Program-made: the position numbers and the translations under genes
Origin: a virus
IMG/VR virus record: IMGVR_UViG_3300044639_001407
Coordinates: 1 to 25,904 of that record
Length of the DNA: 25,904 nucleotides
Direction: 5' to 3' (one strand)
Notes under the pieces: generated by a model
The model's input: only the letters and a program-made list of their open reading frames with translations
Told to the model about the DNA's origin: nothing
Databases searched by the model: none
Shown: positions 13,350-21,354 of the stretch, piece by piece
Layout: the number at the start of each line of letters is the position of its first letter
How positions within the stretch are numbered: the first letter of the stretch is position 1

Positions 13350-14327
13350 ATGAAACAAAAACATAATTTACTAGAAGAACGACAGTGCTTTAAGCCGTTT
13401 AATTATCCTTGGGCGTACAACGCTTGGTTGGAGCATGAGCAGAGCCACTGGGGGCCTTGGGAGGCGAAACTGGGGGAGGATGTAAAGGACTGGAATAAGA
13501 ACTTAACCGCAGCAGAGAAGAACTTATTGACCCATATTTTCAGGTTCTTTACCCAAGCGGATATTGATGTGGCGGGCGCATATGTCAAGAACTACCTACC
13601 CTATTTTCCACAACCAGAAATACGTATGATGTTGTTGGGGTTTGCTAATAGGGAAGCGGTACATATCGCAGCTTATTCACACTTGATTGAGACTCTGGGA
13701 CTACCGGAGACTACCTACAATGAGTTTGCGCAGTATCAGGAAATGAAAGAGAAGCATGAGTACTTGGTGGATATATCTAATACGCAATGTGACAAGGCAG
13801 ATACTGCAGTGCATATGGCAGTGTTCTCAGGGTTTACCGAAGGGATGCAGTTGTTCTCGTCGTTTATTATGCTGCTGAACTTCTCTAGGCAAGGCAAGAT
13901 GCGGGGGATGAAGGACATTATTACTTGGTCTATTCAGGATGAGATGATGCACTGTGATGGGATGATTAAGTTGTTCCGTGAGTATGTTAAGGAGAACCTT
14001 GATATATGGAACGACGAGACTAAGGAGAGGATATACGCAGCCGCTGAGAAGATGGTAGAACTGGAAGATAAGTTTATTGATTTGGCGTTTGCTATGGGGG
14101 ATTTAATTGATTTAACTAAAGAGCAAGTTAAGGTGTATATCCGGTACATTACTGACAGACGCTTGATTGGTTTGGGCTTGAAGGGTATTAACAAAGTGAA
14201 GCGCAATCCACTACCGTGGGTAGAAGAAATTATTAACAGCCCGATACATGGTAATATGTTTGAGACAGTAATAACAGACTATGCCAAAGGCGCATTAACA
14301 GGATCATGGGAGGAAGTATGGGCATAA
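13350..14327 (+). CDS. nrdB: ribonucleoside-diphosphate reductase small subunit (class I)
   Basis: This 325-residue di-iron subunit generates the tyrosyl radical used by NrdA. The metal ligands are visible: Asp71 (or Asp73), Glu102 and His105 (EAVHIAAY), Glu163 (FTEGMQLF), and Glu197 with His200 (QDEMMH). Tyr109, four residues after His105, is in the position of the radical tyrosine of E. coli NrdB, so a classic tyrosyl radical is expected rather than a Mn/Fe variant lacking it. It follows nrdA by eight bases, with AGGGGAGAAG as ribosome site, and its last codons (GGGAGGAAGT) serve as ribosome site for the next gene. ThyX, NrdA and NrdB form one nucleotide module. Confidence 0.96.
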   Translation: MKQKHNLLEERQCFKPFNYPWAYNAWLEHEQSHWGPWEAKLGEDVKDWNKNLTAAEKNLLTHIFRFFTQADIDVAGAYVKNYLPYFPQPEIRMMLLGFANREAVHIAAYSHLIETLGLPETTYNEFAQYQEMKEKHEYLVDISNTQCDKADTAVHMAVFSGFTEGMQLFSSFIMLLNFSRQGKMRGMKDIITWSIQDEMMHCDGMIKLFREYVKENLDIWNDETKERIYAAAEKMVELEDKFIDLAFAMGDLIDLTKEQVKVYIRYITDRRLIGLGLKGINKVKRNPLPWVEEIINSPIHGNMFETVITDYAKGALTGSWEEVWA

Positions 14328-14509
14328 CATTTACAGATAAAGGACCGTGGCGGGTGGAGAGTTTGTTAGGCGCGGTGGATGTAATTAGCAGTGATCCGAC
14401 TAACGCGGTAGGACTAAGCGTAGGGGGAGAGTGGGCAACATTAGAGGATAAAATTAAATACGCGCATGGGCTGGCGGAATTACTGAACAGACATAATGGA
14501 AATAATTGA
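14318..14509 (+). CDS. small conserved-type phage protein
   Basis: This 63-residue protein starts at the ATG at 14318, with GGAGG five bases upstream; the ATG at 14306 would lack a site. It overlaps nrdB by 10 bases. The sequence (KGPWRVESLLGAVDVIS, then KIKYAHGLAELLNRH) has the 'GPW.V...(V)DVI.........ya..La.LLN' pattern found in many short phage proteins with no known function. A beta-sheet and a C-terminal helix are likely. It overlaps the helicase start. Confidence 0.6.
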   Translation: MGITFTDKGPWRVESLLGAVDVISSDPTNAVGLSVGGEWATLEDKIKYAHGLAELLNRHNGNN

Positions 14510-16052
14510 AAACAAAGCACTTCTCATTAATGTCAGAGATCCGGGAAAGTACACATCGCTTATTGGGACTAGCAAGTATGTGCGGCAAGTATCGGATGAC
14601 CTGCATGAGGTGCTGGTTAAGTGGGATTATGACAATGTAGCTACATTAACTGCGCTTGGGGTTCATAAGGTACCGTCGACTATATACAAGGACTACGCTT
14701 GGAGTGGCAGGTTTACTCCGATGATACACCAGAAGGATACGGCTTCGTTTATTGTGGCTAATCCTAAGTGTTTTGTGTTTAGCGAGATGGGTGTGGGTAA
14801 GACAGCAAGTACGGCATGGGCGGTTGATTATCTTTTGCGGCATAAGAAGGTGAAACGGGTACTGATTGTGTGCCCCCTGTCTATTATGAAGGCAGCATGG
14901 CAGAAAGATCTATTCTCTGTGTTGCCCCACAGGTCGGTAGGGATTGCACATGGTTCAGTTAAGACGCGGAGATGTATTATTCGTGGTAAGTATGAGTTAG
15001 TGATTATTAATTATGATGGCATACTGACGGTACTACCCGAACTACTGGAGGCGGGGTTTGACTTTATTGTAGCAGACGAAGCAACAGCGTTAAAAAATAT
15101 CGGGACGGACAGATGGAAGGCATTTAATAAGTTAGCTGTGGTAAGTCCTAGGTTAGCCCTACTGACAGGAACTCCCGCCGCGCAGTCACCAGAAGATGCG
15201 TATGGGTTAGCTAAGTTAGTTTGTCCTGACAGGGTGCCTAGGTTTTTTGGGGCGTGGCGTGATACCGTGATGCAGAAGTTATCTATGTTTAGGTATATAC
15301 CAAAGCCTAACGCAAACGAGATAGTTTTCGCGGCGCTACAACCAGCGATACGCTACACAAAGGCTGAATGCTTAGACCTGCCAGATATGATGTACGAAAC
15401 GCGGGACGTGCCTATGACCCCACAGCAGGAGAAGTATTACAATATGCTGAAGAAACAGATGCTTATTACTGCGGCGGGGGAAACAATCACTGCGGTTAAC
15501 GCTGCGGTACAGATGACACGGCTCTTGCAAATTAGTTGCGGCGCGTGTTACAGTGATGATGGGGCGCCTATATATTTCGATATAACAAATAGGTTGACGG
15601 AATTAGAGAATGTTATTGACGAGAGCCTACAAAAGGTGATAGTATTTGTACCCTACACTCACACAATAGAAGTTATTGAGGCATATTTACAGAAGAAAAA
15701 AATAGCTTGTGCGGTCATTAATGGCAAGGTATCAGCGACAAAACGCGCAGCAATTATTGACAGTTTCCAAGAAAGTGATACACTAAGAGTAGTGATTATC
15801 CAACCGAAAGCTGCGGCACATGGGATTACTTTGACTGCGGCTAATACGGTAGTGTGGTTCGGGCCAACGGCTAGTGTGGAAACGTACTTACAGGCTAACG
15901 CCCGCGCACACAGGAACGGACAGCAGCATAAAGTTACTGTTATAATGATACAAGGCAGCCCAGCGGAGGAAAAGATGTATAAAATGTTAAATGCGAAGGT
16001 AGACCACCACATGAAGTTGATTGACTTATATGATGAGGTGTTACATGAATAG
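14496..16052 (+). CDS. SNF2-family (superfamily 2) DNA helicase/translocase
   Basis: This 518-residue SF2 ATPase has motif I GVGKT at 99-103, motif II DEAT at 194-197 (DEAT in place of DEAH), motif III TGTP at 224-227, a motif V-like HGITLTAANTVVW and motif VI with QANARAHRNGQ. The arrangement and the 'AR.HR.GQ' finger are typical of SNF2-like phage helicases, which usually accompany PolA-type replication genes. It probably unwinds or translocates on DNA in replication or repair. The first 70 residues are a phage-specific N-terminal region. It starts within the preceding gene (overlap 14 bases) and overlaps the next by eight bases. Confidence 0.92.
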   Translation: MEIIENKALLINVRDPGKYTSLIGTSKYVRQVSDDLHEVLVKWDYDNVATLTALGVHKVPSTIYKDYAWSGRFTPMIHQKDTASFIVANPKCFVFSEMGVGKTASTAWAVDYLLRHKKVKRVLIVCPLSIMKAAWQKDLFSVLPHRSVGIAHGSVKTRRCIIRGKYELVIINYDGILTVLPELLEAGFDFIVADEATALKNIGTDRWKAFNKLAVVSPRLALLTGTPAAQSPEDAYGLAKLVCPDRVPRFFGAWRDTVMQKLSMFRYIPKPNANEIVFAALQPAIRYTKAECLDLPDMMYETRDVPMTPQQEKYYNMLKKQMLITAAGETITAVNAAVQMTRLLQISCGACYSDDGAPIYFDITNRLTELENVIDESLQKVIVFVPYTHTIEVIEAYLQKKKIACAVINGKVSATKRAAIIDSFQESDTLRVVIIQPKAAAHGITLTAANTVVWFGPTASVETYLQANARAHRNGQQHKVTVIMIQGSPAEEKMYKMLNAKVDHHMKLIDLYDEVLHE

Positions 16053-16452
16053 TGAAACGGAGTATAATTTAGAGCAGTTGGTTATGGTAGATAAAAAGAT
16101 GGGGGTGAAGATCGATGAGCTAGAAGAGGAAGTAAAAACGATAGCGGAAAAAAGGAAGCAGGTGCGAGAAGCAATAGGCGATTTGATGAAGGAGCAGGGA
16201 GTAGAGTCAAGCCGTACTAAGTATGGTACGGTGACTAGAGGTGTTACTGAGAGGTATTGGACAGGAGATTGGATCGCGCTGCACCAGTATATCGCAGACC
16301 ACGGAGCGTTAGAGTTGCTAGAAAAGCGGGTATCACAGACTAACATGAAGGAATGGATATTAACCCATCCAGATGACTTCCCTCCCGGCTTGAACTTGTC
16401 GAGAGAATATACAATTAAAATTACTAAACCAAGAAAGACTACAGGAGAATAA
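16045..16452 (+). CDS. coiled-coil phage protein of unknown function
   Basis: This 135-residue product starts at ATG 16045, overlapping the helicase stop by eight bases (GAGGTG as ribosome site); an earlier start at 16021 is rejected. Residues 18-50 (IDELEEEVKTIAEKRKQVRE) form a coiled coil. The rest, with GTVTRGVTERYWTGDW, ALELLEKRVSQTNMKEW and HPDDFPPGLNLSREY, is a conserved-looking domain I recall next to phage single-strand-binding-type genes. A function in recombination (for example Gam-like protection of ends) has been proposed for coiled-coil proteins of this shape, but there is no direct evidence here. It is followed within three bases by the next gene. Confidence 0.6.
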   Translation: MNSETEYNLEQLVMVDKKMGVKIDELEEEVKTIAEKRKQVREAIGDLMKEQGVESSRTKYGTVTRGVTERYWTGDWIALHQYIADHGALELLEKRVSQTNMKEWILTHPDDFPPGLNLSREYTIKITKPRKTTGE

Positions 16453-16455
16453 ATT

Positions 16456-17331
16456 ATGAGCAACGACATTACATTGTTTGACGGTAACACAGCAGTACCA
16501 GCACACATCGCAGCAAGGGCAGCAAGCGCAGCAACACTTGCTTTGGCAGGTAAAGGGGCATCAAGTAAGCGTATATCAATCGAAGGCGGTACGTTCAGGA
16601 TGATTGTCGATGGTAAGGAAATTGCCAAGACTAAAGCTAGGGATATGAACATCGTTATTGTTCGCCCTGCCCCTGCCACCAGTCGCGCTTATTATGACCC
16701 AACAGTAGCATACCAACGGGGGGTTGCGGTAGCGCCACTATGTACTTCTCTAAGCGGCGATAAACCAGACGCGCAGAGCGAGGAACCCCAAGCCTCTAAA
16801 TGCCAAGAGTGCCCACAGAATATCGCGGGGTCGGGTAAAAACAACTCGAGGGCGTGTCGGTTCTTTAGGCGGTTGGCGGTGGTGCAAGAGAGTGATATGG
16901 AGGGGGCGGTGTATCAGCTTAATATCCCTGCGACTTCCCTGTTCGGGGATGGGGTTAATGGGCAACAGCTACCACTGGAAGCCTACGCTAAGATGCTGAA
17001 GTCCAATAATGTAAACGTGGATGATGTTGTGACTAACATGGAGTTCGATACGGATGCCGCGACACCAAAGCTGACGTTCTCGGCTAATAGGTTCCTGACC
17101 CCCCAAGAGCTGGTAGTTATCACAGAGCAGGGAGACACTAAAGAAGCACGACAAGCTACGGGAGAAATTGCATATGGTGCAGAAAGTACGCAACAAAAGA
17201 AACTCGCTCCTGTGGTGGAGCAGAGGGCAGTGGAAGAAACCCCTGTTGCAGAGCCTACCAAGAAGCCTAAAGTGGTTGAACGAGACACCAAAAAAATCAA
17301 TTCCGTAATTGATGAGTGGGAAAATATGTAA
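16456..17331 (+). CDS. four-cysteine phage protein, possible single-strand DNA-binding role
   Basis: This 291-residue protein begins SNDITLFDGNTAVPAHIA and continues with ISIEGGTFRMIVDGKEIAK, a beta-rich region. Four cysteines, Cys96, Cys116, Cys119 and Cys134 (KCQECPQN, RACRFFRR), could bind zinc. The sequence resembles a phage family I know from replication operons as a conserved protein of uncertain role. The last 60 residues are charged and disordered, rich in Pro, Val, Lys and Glu, and end in an acidic-aromatic tail (IDEWENM). Many single-strand DNA-binding proteins have such tails, which recruit partners. I infer, but cannot prove, a DNA-binding role. A strong terminator follows 18 bases after the stop, so it is the last gene of the first operon. 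Confidence 0.6.
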   Translation: MSNDITLFDGNTAVPAHIAARAASAATLALAGKGASSKRISIEGGTFRMIVDGKEIAKTKARDMNIVIVRPAPATSRAYYDPTVAYQRGVAVAPLCTSLSGDKPDAQSEEPQASKCQECPQNIAGSGKNNSRACRFFRRLAVVQESDMEGAVYQLNIPATSLFGDGVNGQQLPLEAYAKMLKSNNVNVDDVVTNMEFDTDAATPKLTFSANRFLTPQELVVITEQGDTKEARQATGEIAYGAESTQQKKLAPVVEQRAVEETPVAEPTKKPKVVERDTKKINSVIDEWENM

Positions 17332-17348
17332 GTATTGGGGTTTACGCG

Positions 17349-17380
17349 CCCCCATCATATTGGTGGGGGTTTTATTTTCT
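17349..17380 (+). terminator. rho-independent terminator after the first operon
   Basis: A nine-base-pair stem, CCCCCATCA pairing with TGGTGGGGG (17349-17369, one T-G wobble), closes a three-base loop TAT and is followed by TTTTATTTTC. It ends the operon that begins at the left edge, 18 bases after the stop at 17331. Confidence 0.9.
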
Positions 17381-17393
17381 TGGGGGTAAACAG

Positions 17394-17588
17394 ATGAGCA
17401 ACGAAGATTACGGGAACGACCAAGCCGGGTTAGTGGAGGAAATCGAGGAACAGCTCGACGAACTGGCCTCATACGGATATGTGTTTACTGAGGCGGAACA
17501 AGCAGCGGTTATCCGCTACCTCTGTGTGCTAGATGAGTGTGGGATGATGGAAGAATACGAAGAAAACCAACAGGATATGATTGACTGA
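17394..17588 (+). CDS. acidic 64-residue protein
   Basis: This small very acidic product starts at the ATG at 17394, about 14 bases after the terminator's T-run, with GGGGGTAAACAG upstream. It is rich in Glu and Asp (LVEEIEEQLDEL and MMEEYEENQQD). A middle segment (VFTEAEQAAVIRYLCVLDECGM) looks like a helical hairpin with two cysteines. A longer frame starting at 17316 crosses the terminator and is rejected. No promoter is obvious before it, so it may depend on read-through. It overlaps the primase start by eight bases. Function is unknown. Confidence 0.55.
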   Translation: MSNEDYGNDQAGLVEEIEEQLDELASYGYVFTEAEQAAVIRYLCVLDECGMMEEYEENQQDMID

Positions 17589-20421
17589 TATGGATACGCT
17601 AATTAAAAGCGTGGTGCCACAGCAGGGGGTGTATTGCCTTAACACAATACTAGAGGGTTCGGTACACCAGACTTTCCACGATACCCCAGATGAGCTAGTT
17701 ACTGAAGGTGTGATAGCATCTTTATCTGGAAGAAACGCCTATTATGCAATGGCTTCGTTTAAGGATAGTTCTTCTCGCGGGCAGCAGAACGTGCGGGCAG
17801 TTAAGTCTTTCTGGCTTGATGTGGACTGCAAGGATATGCTACCTAATAAGGACTATGCCAATAAGGATGAAGGCAAGCAAGCTATAATAGACTTCGTTAA
17901 AGCGCAAAAGTTCCCTCGGCCTACTATTGTCGACTCGGGTAACGGCTGGCATGTGTACTGGATATTGGAAGAAGAAGTGACCCCGGAGTTGTGGCAACCC
18001 CTCGCAGATAAACTAAAGACCGTATGCCTCAAGACAGGATTACGGATAGACCCAGCGTGTACGGCTGACAGCGCGAGGATACTGCGCATACCAGATACCT
18101 ATAACTACCGTTTTAACCCACCATCTAAGGTGGAACTAATCAGACATAGCCCTGTAGTAAGTTTCAGTGAGTTTAGTAGCGTAGTCGAGGCAGCATACGA
18201 GCCGTTTCGCGCTTTACAGAACCCCCATAAACGCGGGGTAAGCGCCGCAACTCAAGCCCTATTGGGGAACACCGAATCTAGTTTCAAGAAGATTTTAGTG
18301 CGTAGCACTGCAGGCACAGGATGTGAGCAGATATTGTTAGGGGTGCAGAATCAAGCAGAGATTGAAGAGCCTTTATGGAGGGGGATGCTCTCGATAGCAC
18401 AGCAGTGTTCGGACAGGGAAAAGGCAATACCGTTTGTATCTAACAAACACCCTGAATATGATATGGATGAGTCGTTCAAGAAGGCAGAGCAAACTAAAGG
18501 ACCCTACACTTGTGCCACATTAGATAGTATTAACGCAGGGGTATGTAGTTCATGCACTCATTGGGGGCGCATTACAAGCCCCATACAGCTCGGCAAAGAG
18601 ATTATAGCTATCAAAGCCCCAATAACGGTAAACATCGCGCCTGAAGTGGTTGTGGAGCCTGTGGATGACGCCGTAGAAACAACACCAGACCAGAACCTAG
18701 AGGCCTACGAACAGGAAGAACTGAAGGTAGTAATACCCGTGCCTCCTGCACCATATTCACGCGGGGTACATGGGGGTATTTATAAACGAACTAAATGCGA
18801 AGATGGCACTTTTGATGACGTACTAATTTATGAGAATGATTTTTATGCCCATGCGAGATTATATGACCCGGCTGACGGGCAAGTTCTGGCTTGTAGACTA
18901 CATCTACCCCTTGATGGCGTTAGAAACTTTAATATCCCGCTACAGTCAGTAGGCTCCAAGGATAGGTTAAGAGATGTTATTTGTAAGCAGGGGGTTGCGG
19001 CGTCAGATAAAACTGTGGTAGAATTAAGCAACTACTTAATATTGATGGCGAAGGAGCTACAGAGGATGAGCAAAGAAGAGCAGGCACGGACGCAGATGGG
19101 GTGGCAAGATGATGATAGCTTTGTGATAGGCGCTAGGGAATACTCTAAGGATGGAATAAGGCACTGCCCCCCATCAAATGCGACTACTAATTACCAACAC
19201 ATGTTCAGGATGGAAGGCGACATAAAAGAATGGAGAAAAGTAATTGACATATATAAACTGCCGGGGTTTGACATACATCAGTTTATATTCTTTACCGCGC
19301 TAAGTTCGCCGTTCTTGAAGCATATTGAAGTTGAGGGCATGATGACCTCCATGATTTCCGATGAGTCTGGGATTGGTAAGACTACGCTATGTATGGCATG
19401 TAATAGTATTTGGGGGCACCCTAAAGAAATGATGAGTATGCCGCATGATACTGTTGCCGCGCTTATTAATCGGATGGGGGTATTTCATAGTATGGCGGTA
19501 GTAGTAGATGAGCTTACCAATAAAGAAGCGAAGCCCTGCAGTGACATTCTGTATATGGCTACCCACGGCAAAGGCCCCGCTAGAATGACAAGTGGCGCTA
19601 ATGTGGAACGAGTGAATAATACAACATGGAACCTAAACGTACTCACAACGGCTAACGCATCAATCCGTGATAAGGTTTCCGCATATAAGGCATCAGCAGA
19701 GGGGGAGAACATGCGCCTGTTCGAGTTTGATATGCGCGGAACTCCGGTAATCCCCAAGGCAGAAGCGGATGCTGTGTTCTCGAAGATGAACGATAACTAT
19801 GGGGTAGCGGGGCATATATTCACATCATGGCTGGTTAAGAATGTTAAAGATATTAAAAGGATAGTATTACAGACACAAGCCATCATGGATAAACGGTTTG
19901 CCTTCACTAGCAAGGAGCGTAAATGGTCATCCTGTGTAGCTGCTGCATATACAGTAGCGTATATTGCCAAGAGTTTAGGACTCCATGACTTTGATATAGA
20001 GCGTAATATTCTGTTCATGGTTGCCTACGTGCAACGGATGCGTGGGGAAGTCAAAGAAGGGGTTACGCAGCACTGCGACTTGATCGCTAATTTCATGGGG
20101 GAGAATCACAGCAGTATCTTGATAATCAACGGATACCCCGACCCAAAAACAGGGCTGTTTGATGCCCCGCGCAACAAGAATATTAATAAAATCATAGGCA
20201 GATACGAGCCAGATACAGGTAAGTTAAGCCTATCCGCAGCGGTATTAAGGGAATACTGTGCCAAAAAACAGTACTCGTTTAGCAGCTTGACTGCACTATC
20301 TGGCGGTAAAATAGAGTCTCGCAGGCTGGCGGTAGGTACGGGTATTGTAGCAGCATCAGTCAGGGTTATTACCTTCGATACCAAGATGGCTGGGCTTGAT
20401 ATGTCTATGTGGGAGGATTGA
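17581..20421 (+). CDS. primase-polymerase / helicase fusion (DUF927-type)
   Basis: This 946-residue protein joins two replication activities. The N-terminal archaeo-eukaryotic primase (prim-pol) has LDVD at 79-82, SGNGWHVYW at 119-127 and RILRIPDTYNYR at 166-177, the three motifs of this fold. A cysteine cluster (VCSSCTHW, with CATLD upstream) near 310-330 may be a zinc site. The C-terminal part is a DUF927-like ATPase with Walker A ESGIGKT at 595-601 and Walker B VVDE at 641-644. It would prime and unwind for the family A polymerase at 6589. The start is TTG 17581 (AGGA five bases upstream) or ATG 17590 (14 bases from AGGA); I prefer the TTG on spacing, though phages mostly use ATG. The downstream gene starts in a TGATG overlap. 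Confidence 0.9.
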   Translation: MTDMDTLIKSVVPQQGVYCLNTILEGSVHQTFHDTPDELVTEGVIASLSGRNAYYAMASFKDSSSRGQQNVRAVKSFWLDVDCKDMLPNKDYANKDEGKQAIIDFVKAQKFPRPTIVDSGNGWHVYWILEEEVTPELWQPLADKLKTVCLKTGLRIDPACTADSARILRIPDTYNYRFNPPSKVELIRHSPVVSFSEFSSVVEAAYEPFRALQNPHKRGVSAATQALLGNTESSFKKILVRSTAGTGCEQILLGVQNQAEIEEPLWRGMLSIAQQCSDREKAIPFVSNKHPEYDMDESFKKAEQTKGPYTCATLDSINAGVCSSCTHWGRITSPIQLGKEIIAIKAPITVNIAPEVVVEPVDDAVETTPDQNLEAYEQEELKVVIPVPPAPYSRGVHGGIYKRTKCEDGTFDDVLIYENDFYAHARLYDPADGQVLACRLHLPLDGVRNFNIPLQSVGSKDRLRDVICKQGVAASDKTVVELSNYLILMAKELQRMSKEEQARTQMGWQDDDSFVIGAREYSKDGIRHCPPSNATTNYQHMFRMEGDIKEWRKVIDIYKLPGFDIHQFIFFTALSSPFLKHIEVEGMMTSMISDESGIGKTTLCMACNSIWGHPKEMMSMPHDTVAALINRMGVFHSMAVVVDELTNKEAKPCSDILYMATHGKGPARMTSGANVERVNNTTWNLNVLTTANASIRDKVSAYKASAEGENMRLFEFDMRGTPVIPKAEADAVFSKMNDNYGVAGHIFTSWLVKNVKDIKRIVLQTQAIMDKRFAFTSKERKWSSCVAAAYTVAYIAKSLGLHDFDIERNILFMVAYVQRMRGEVKEGVTQHCDLIANFMGENHSSILIINGYPDPKTGLFDAPRNKNINKIIGRYEPDTGKLSLSAAVLREYCAKKQYSFSSLTALSGGKIESRRLAVGTGIVAASVRVITFDTKMAGLDMSMWED

Positions 20422-20606
20422 TGAGGGAGAGGTTACTGCGCTGGGTGCTTGAAAATGGCGAGGGGTATGGGCATTATAGCCCTTATGGGCCTTATGGGGG
20501 GGATACGCACTACGGAGACCTACTAGAGCATAGTTATATAATATGGAAGGAACGTTTGGGGTACAAAATAACCCCGGCTGGACTGGAGTACCTGAAAAAT
20601 GCGTGA
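20421..20606 (+). CDS. small winged-helix-like protein (paralogue family member 3)
   Basis: This 61-residue protein starts in TGATG directly after GGGAGGATTG; an upstream ATG at 20409 lies inside the primase and is less well placed. It begins LLRWVLENGEGYG, a drifted version of the EHGDR motif, and ends YKITPAGLEYLKNA, the family hallmark. The middle (YSPYGPYGGDTHYGDLL) is a low-complexity Gly/Tyr/Pro stretch unlike the others. Its last codons form junction J2 and hold the ribosome site for the next member. Probably a diverged regulator or a decayed copy; function unknown. Confidence 0.7.
   Translation: MRERLLRWVLENGEGYGHYSPYGPYGGDTHYGDLLEHSYIIWKERLGYKITPAGLEYLKNA
20585..20606 (+). repeat. 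coupling junction J2
   Basis: GGAG at 20585-20588, then TACCTGAAAA and ATG at 20599-20601, ending GCGTGA. It encodes the C-terminus (LEYLKNA), the ribosome site and start of the next gene, and the stop of this gene in one 22-base unit. Confidence 0.85.
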
Positions 20607-20796
20607 GACACTGATGAAACTGCTACTGGAGCACGGGGATAGGGAGTTTGATTATAAGCTGTTACAGCCTATACCTTGGTTTAAATTAATTGACTCGGGG
20701 TATTTAGTCCGGCATGGGGTTAGGCCCAACCCCCCAATAACTATGCTAAAAATAACCCCCGCTGGACTGGAGTACCTGAAATCCGATGCTGATTGA
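20599..20796 (+). CDS. small winged-helix-like protein (paralogue family member 4)
   Basis: This 65-residue protein starts in junction J2. It has LMKLLLEHGDREFDY, then WFKLIDSGYLVRHG, and ends LKITPAGLEYLKSDAD. Of all members it shows the plan most clearly: an N-terminal helix, a middle helix, a turn, and a C-terminal strand plus helix. Its 3' end, again with GGAGTACCTGAAA, carries the ribosome site of the next gene (ATG 20786), which overlaps by 11 bases but encodes an unrelated protein. A DNA-binding role is inferred from the fold-like pattern. Confidence 0.8.
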   Translation: MRETLMKLLLEHGDREFDYKLLQPIPWFKLIDSGYLVRHGVRPNPPITMLKITPAGLEYLKSDAD

Positions 20797-20992
20797 GTTG
20801 CCTGATGGGGGGCATATTGACATACCGATTGAGCATATGATAGTTAAGGACAGCATATTTATTCCCACGCTGGAGGCGGGCAAGGCCAAGAAGTTAATAA
20901 ATAAAGTGTCAGATGAGTTAGAAATACAGACAAAATGTAAACAAGTAGTGTATAATGGGTATTTAGGGGTAATAATTTGGAGAGTCGCATGA
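20786..20992 (+). CDS. small conserved-type phage protein
   Basis: This 68-residue protein is unrelated to its winged-helix neighbours. It reads VKDSIFIPTLEAGKAKKLIN, then QVVYNGYLGVIIWRVA. The 'DS.F(I/V)P.L' and 'GYLGV..WRV' patterns are familiar from many short phage proteins of unknown role and suggest a small beta-alpha-beta-beta unit. It is read from ATG 20786 after GGAG, 14 bases upstream; the next gene starts inside its last codons (ATGA). Confidence 0.65.
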   Translation: MLIELPDGGHIDIPIEHMIVKDSIFIPTLEAGKAKKLINKVSDELEIQTKCKQVVYNGYLGVIIWRVA

Positions 20993-21354
20993 ATATAGAC
21001 AAAGCCGTGGCAGCGATAGAAGCCATTATATCCCCACCAGATGAGACCCCGGTGCTACCCACGAATATTTATTCTATACTGAACGCAATTAGGCGCGGTT
21101 TATATACCAATATAGATGAAAATAAGCCAGAGCATAGGCTGGCTGTAGGGGTCATTATGCAGGCCATCTCGGATTACTGCAACGGCGATGCGTATATACC
21201 TACCCCAATATATAAGCGGAAAGAGGCATATATATCAGGCACTCAGTTCTTAACGGGGGAAGGGTTGAGGTACTGGGCAGCGGTGGCGGGGCTATCCCAC
21301 GAAGACATATATAGGGCGGCGGCTAAGACTAAGGAGTACCTGAAAAATGCGTGA
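20989..21354 (+). CDS. hypothetical protein with junction-encoded C-terminus
   Basis: The start is the ATG at 20989, after GGAGAG (seven bases) and overlapping the previous stop by ATGA; TTG 20977 would be an alternative. The 121-residue protein is mostly helical: NIDKAVAAIEAIISPP, YSILNAIRRGLYTNID and RLAVGVIMQAISDYCNG. I recognise no family. Its end (KTKEYLKNA) is encoded by junction J3, the same sequence that ends the winged-helix genes, though the rest is unrelated. That suggests the junction was placed here by recombination, or kept because it provides the next gene's ribosome site. Confidence 0.6.
   Translation: MNIDKAVAAIEAIISPPDETPVLPTNIYSILNAIRRGLYTNIDENKPEHRLAVGVIMQAISDYCNGDAYIPTPIYKRKEAYISGTQFLTGEGLRYWAAVAGLSHEDIYRAAAKTKEYLKNA
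21331..21354 (+). repeat. coupling junction J3
   Basis: AAGGAG at 21331-21336, then TACCTGAAAA, then ATG at 21347 and TGA at 21352-21354. GGAG at 21333 begins a 49-base stretch identical to the one starting at 21499. Confidence 0.85.

Noticed and set aside
16041-16679. A 212-codon minus-strand open frame
   Set aside because: It runs opposite to two well-supported coupled genes and has no motif; its hydrophobic look is a reverse-frame effect.
17316-17393. Longer start of the acidic 64-residue gene
   Set aside because: The extension would translate through the terminator hairpin and overlap the previous gene without a ribosome site.
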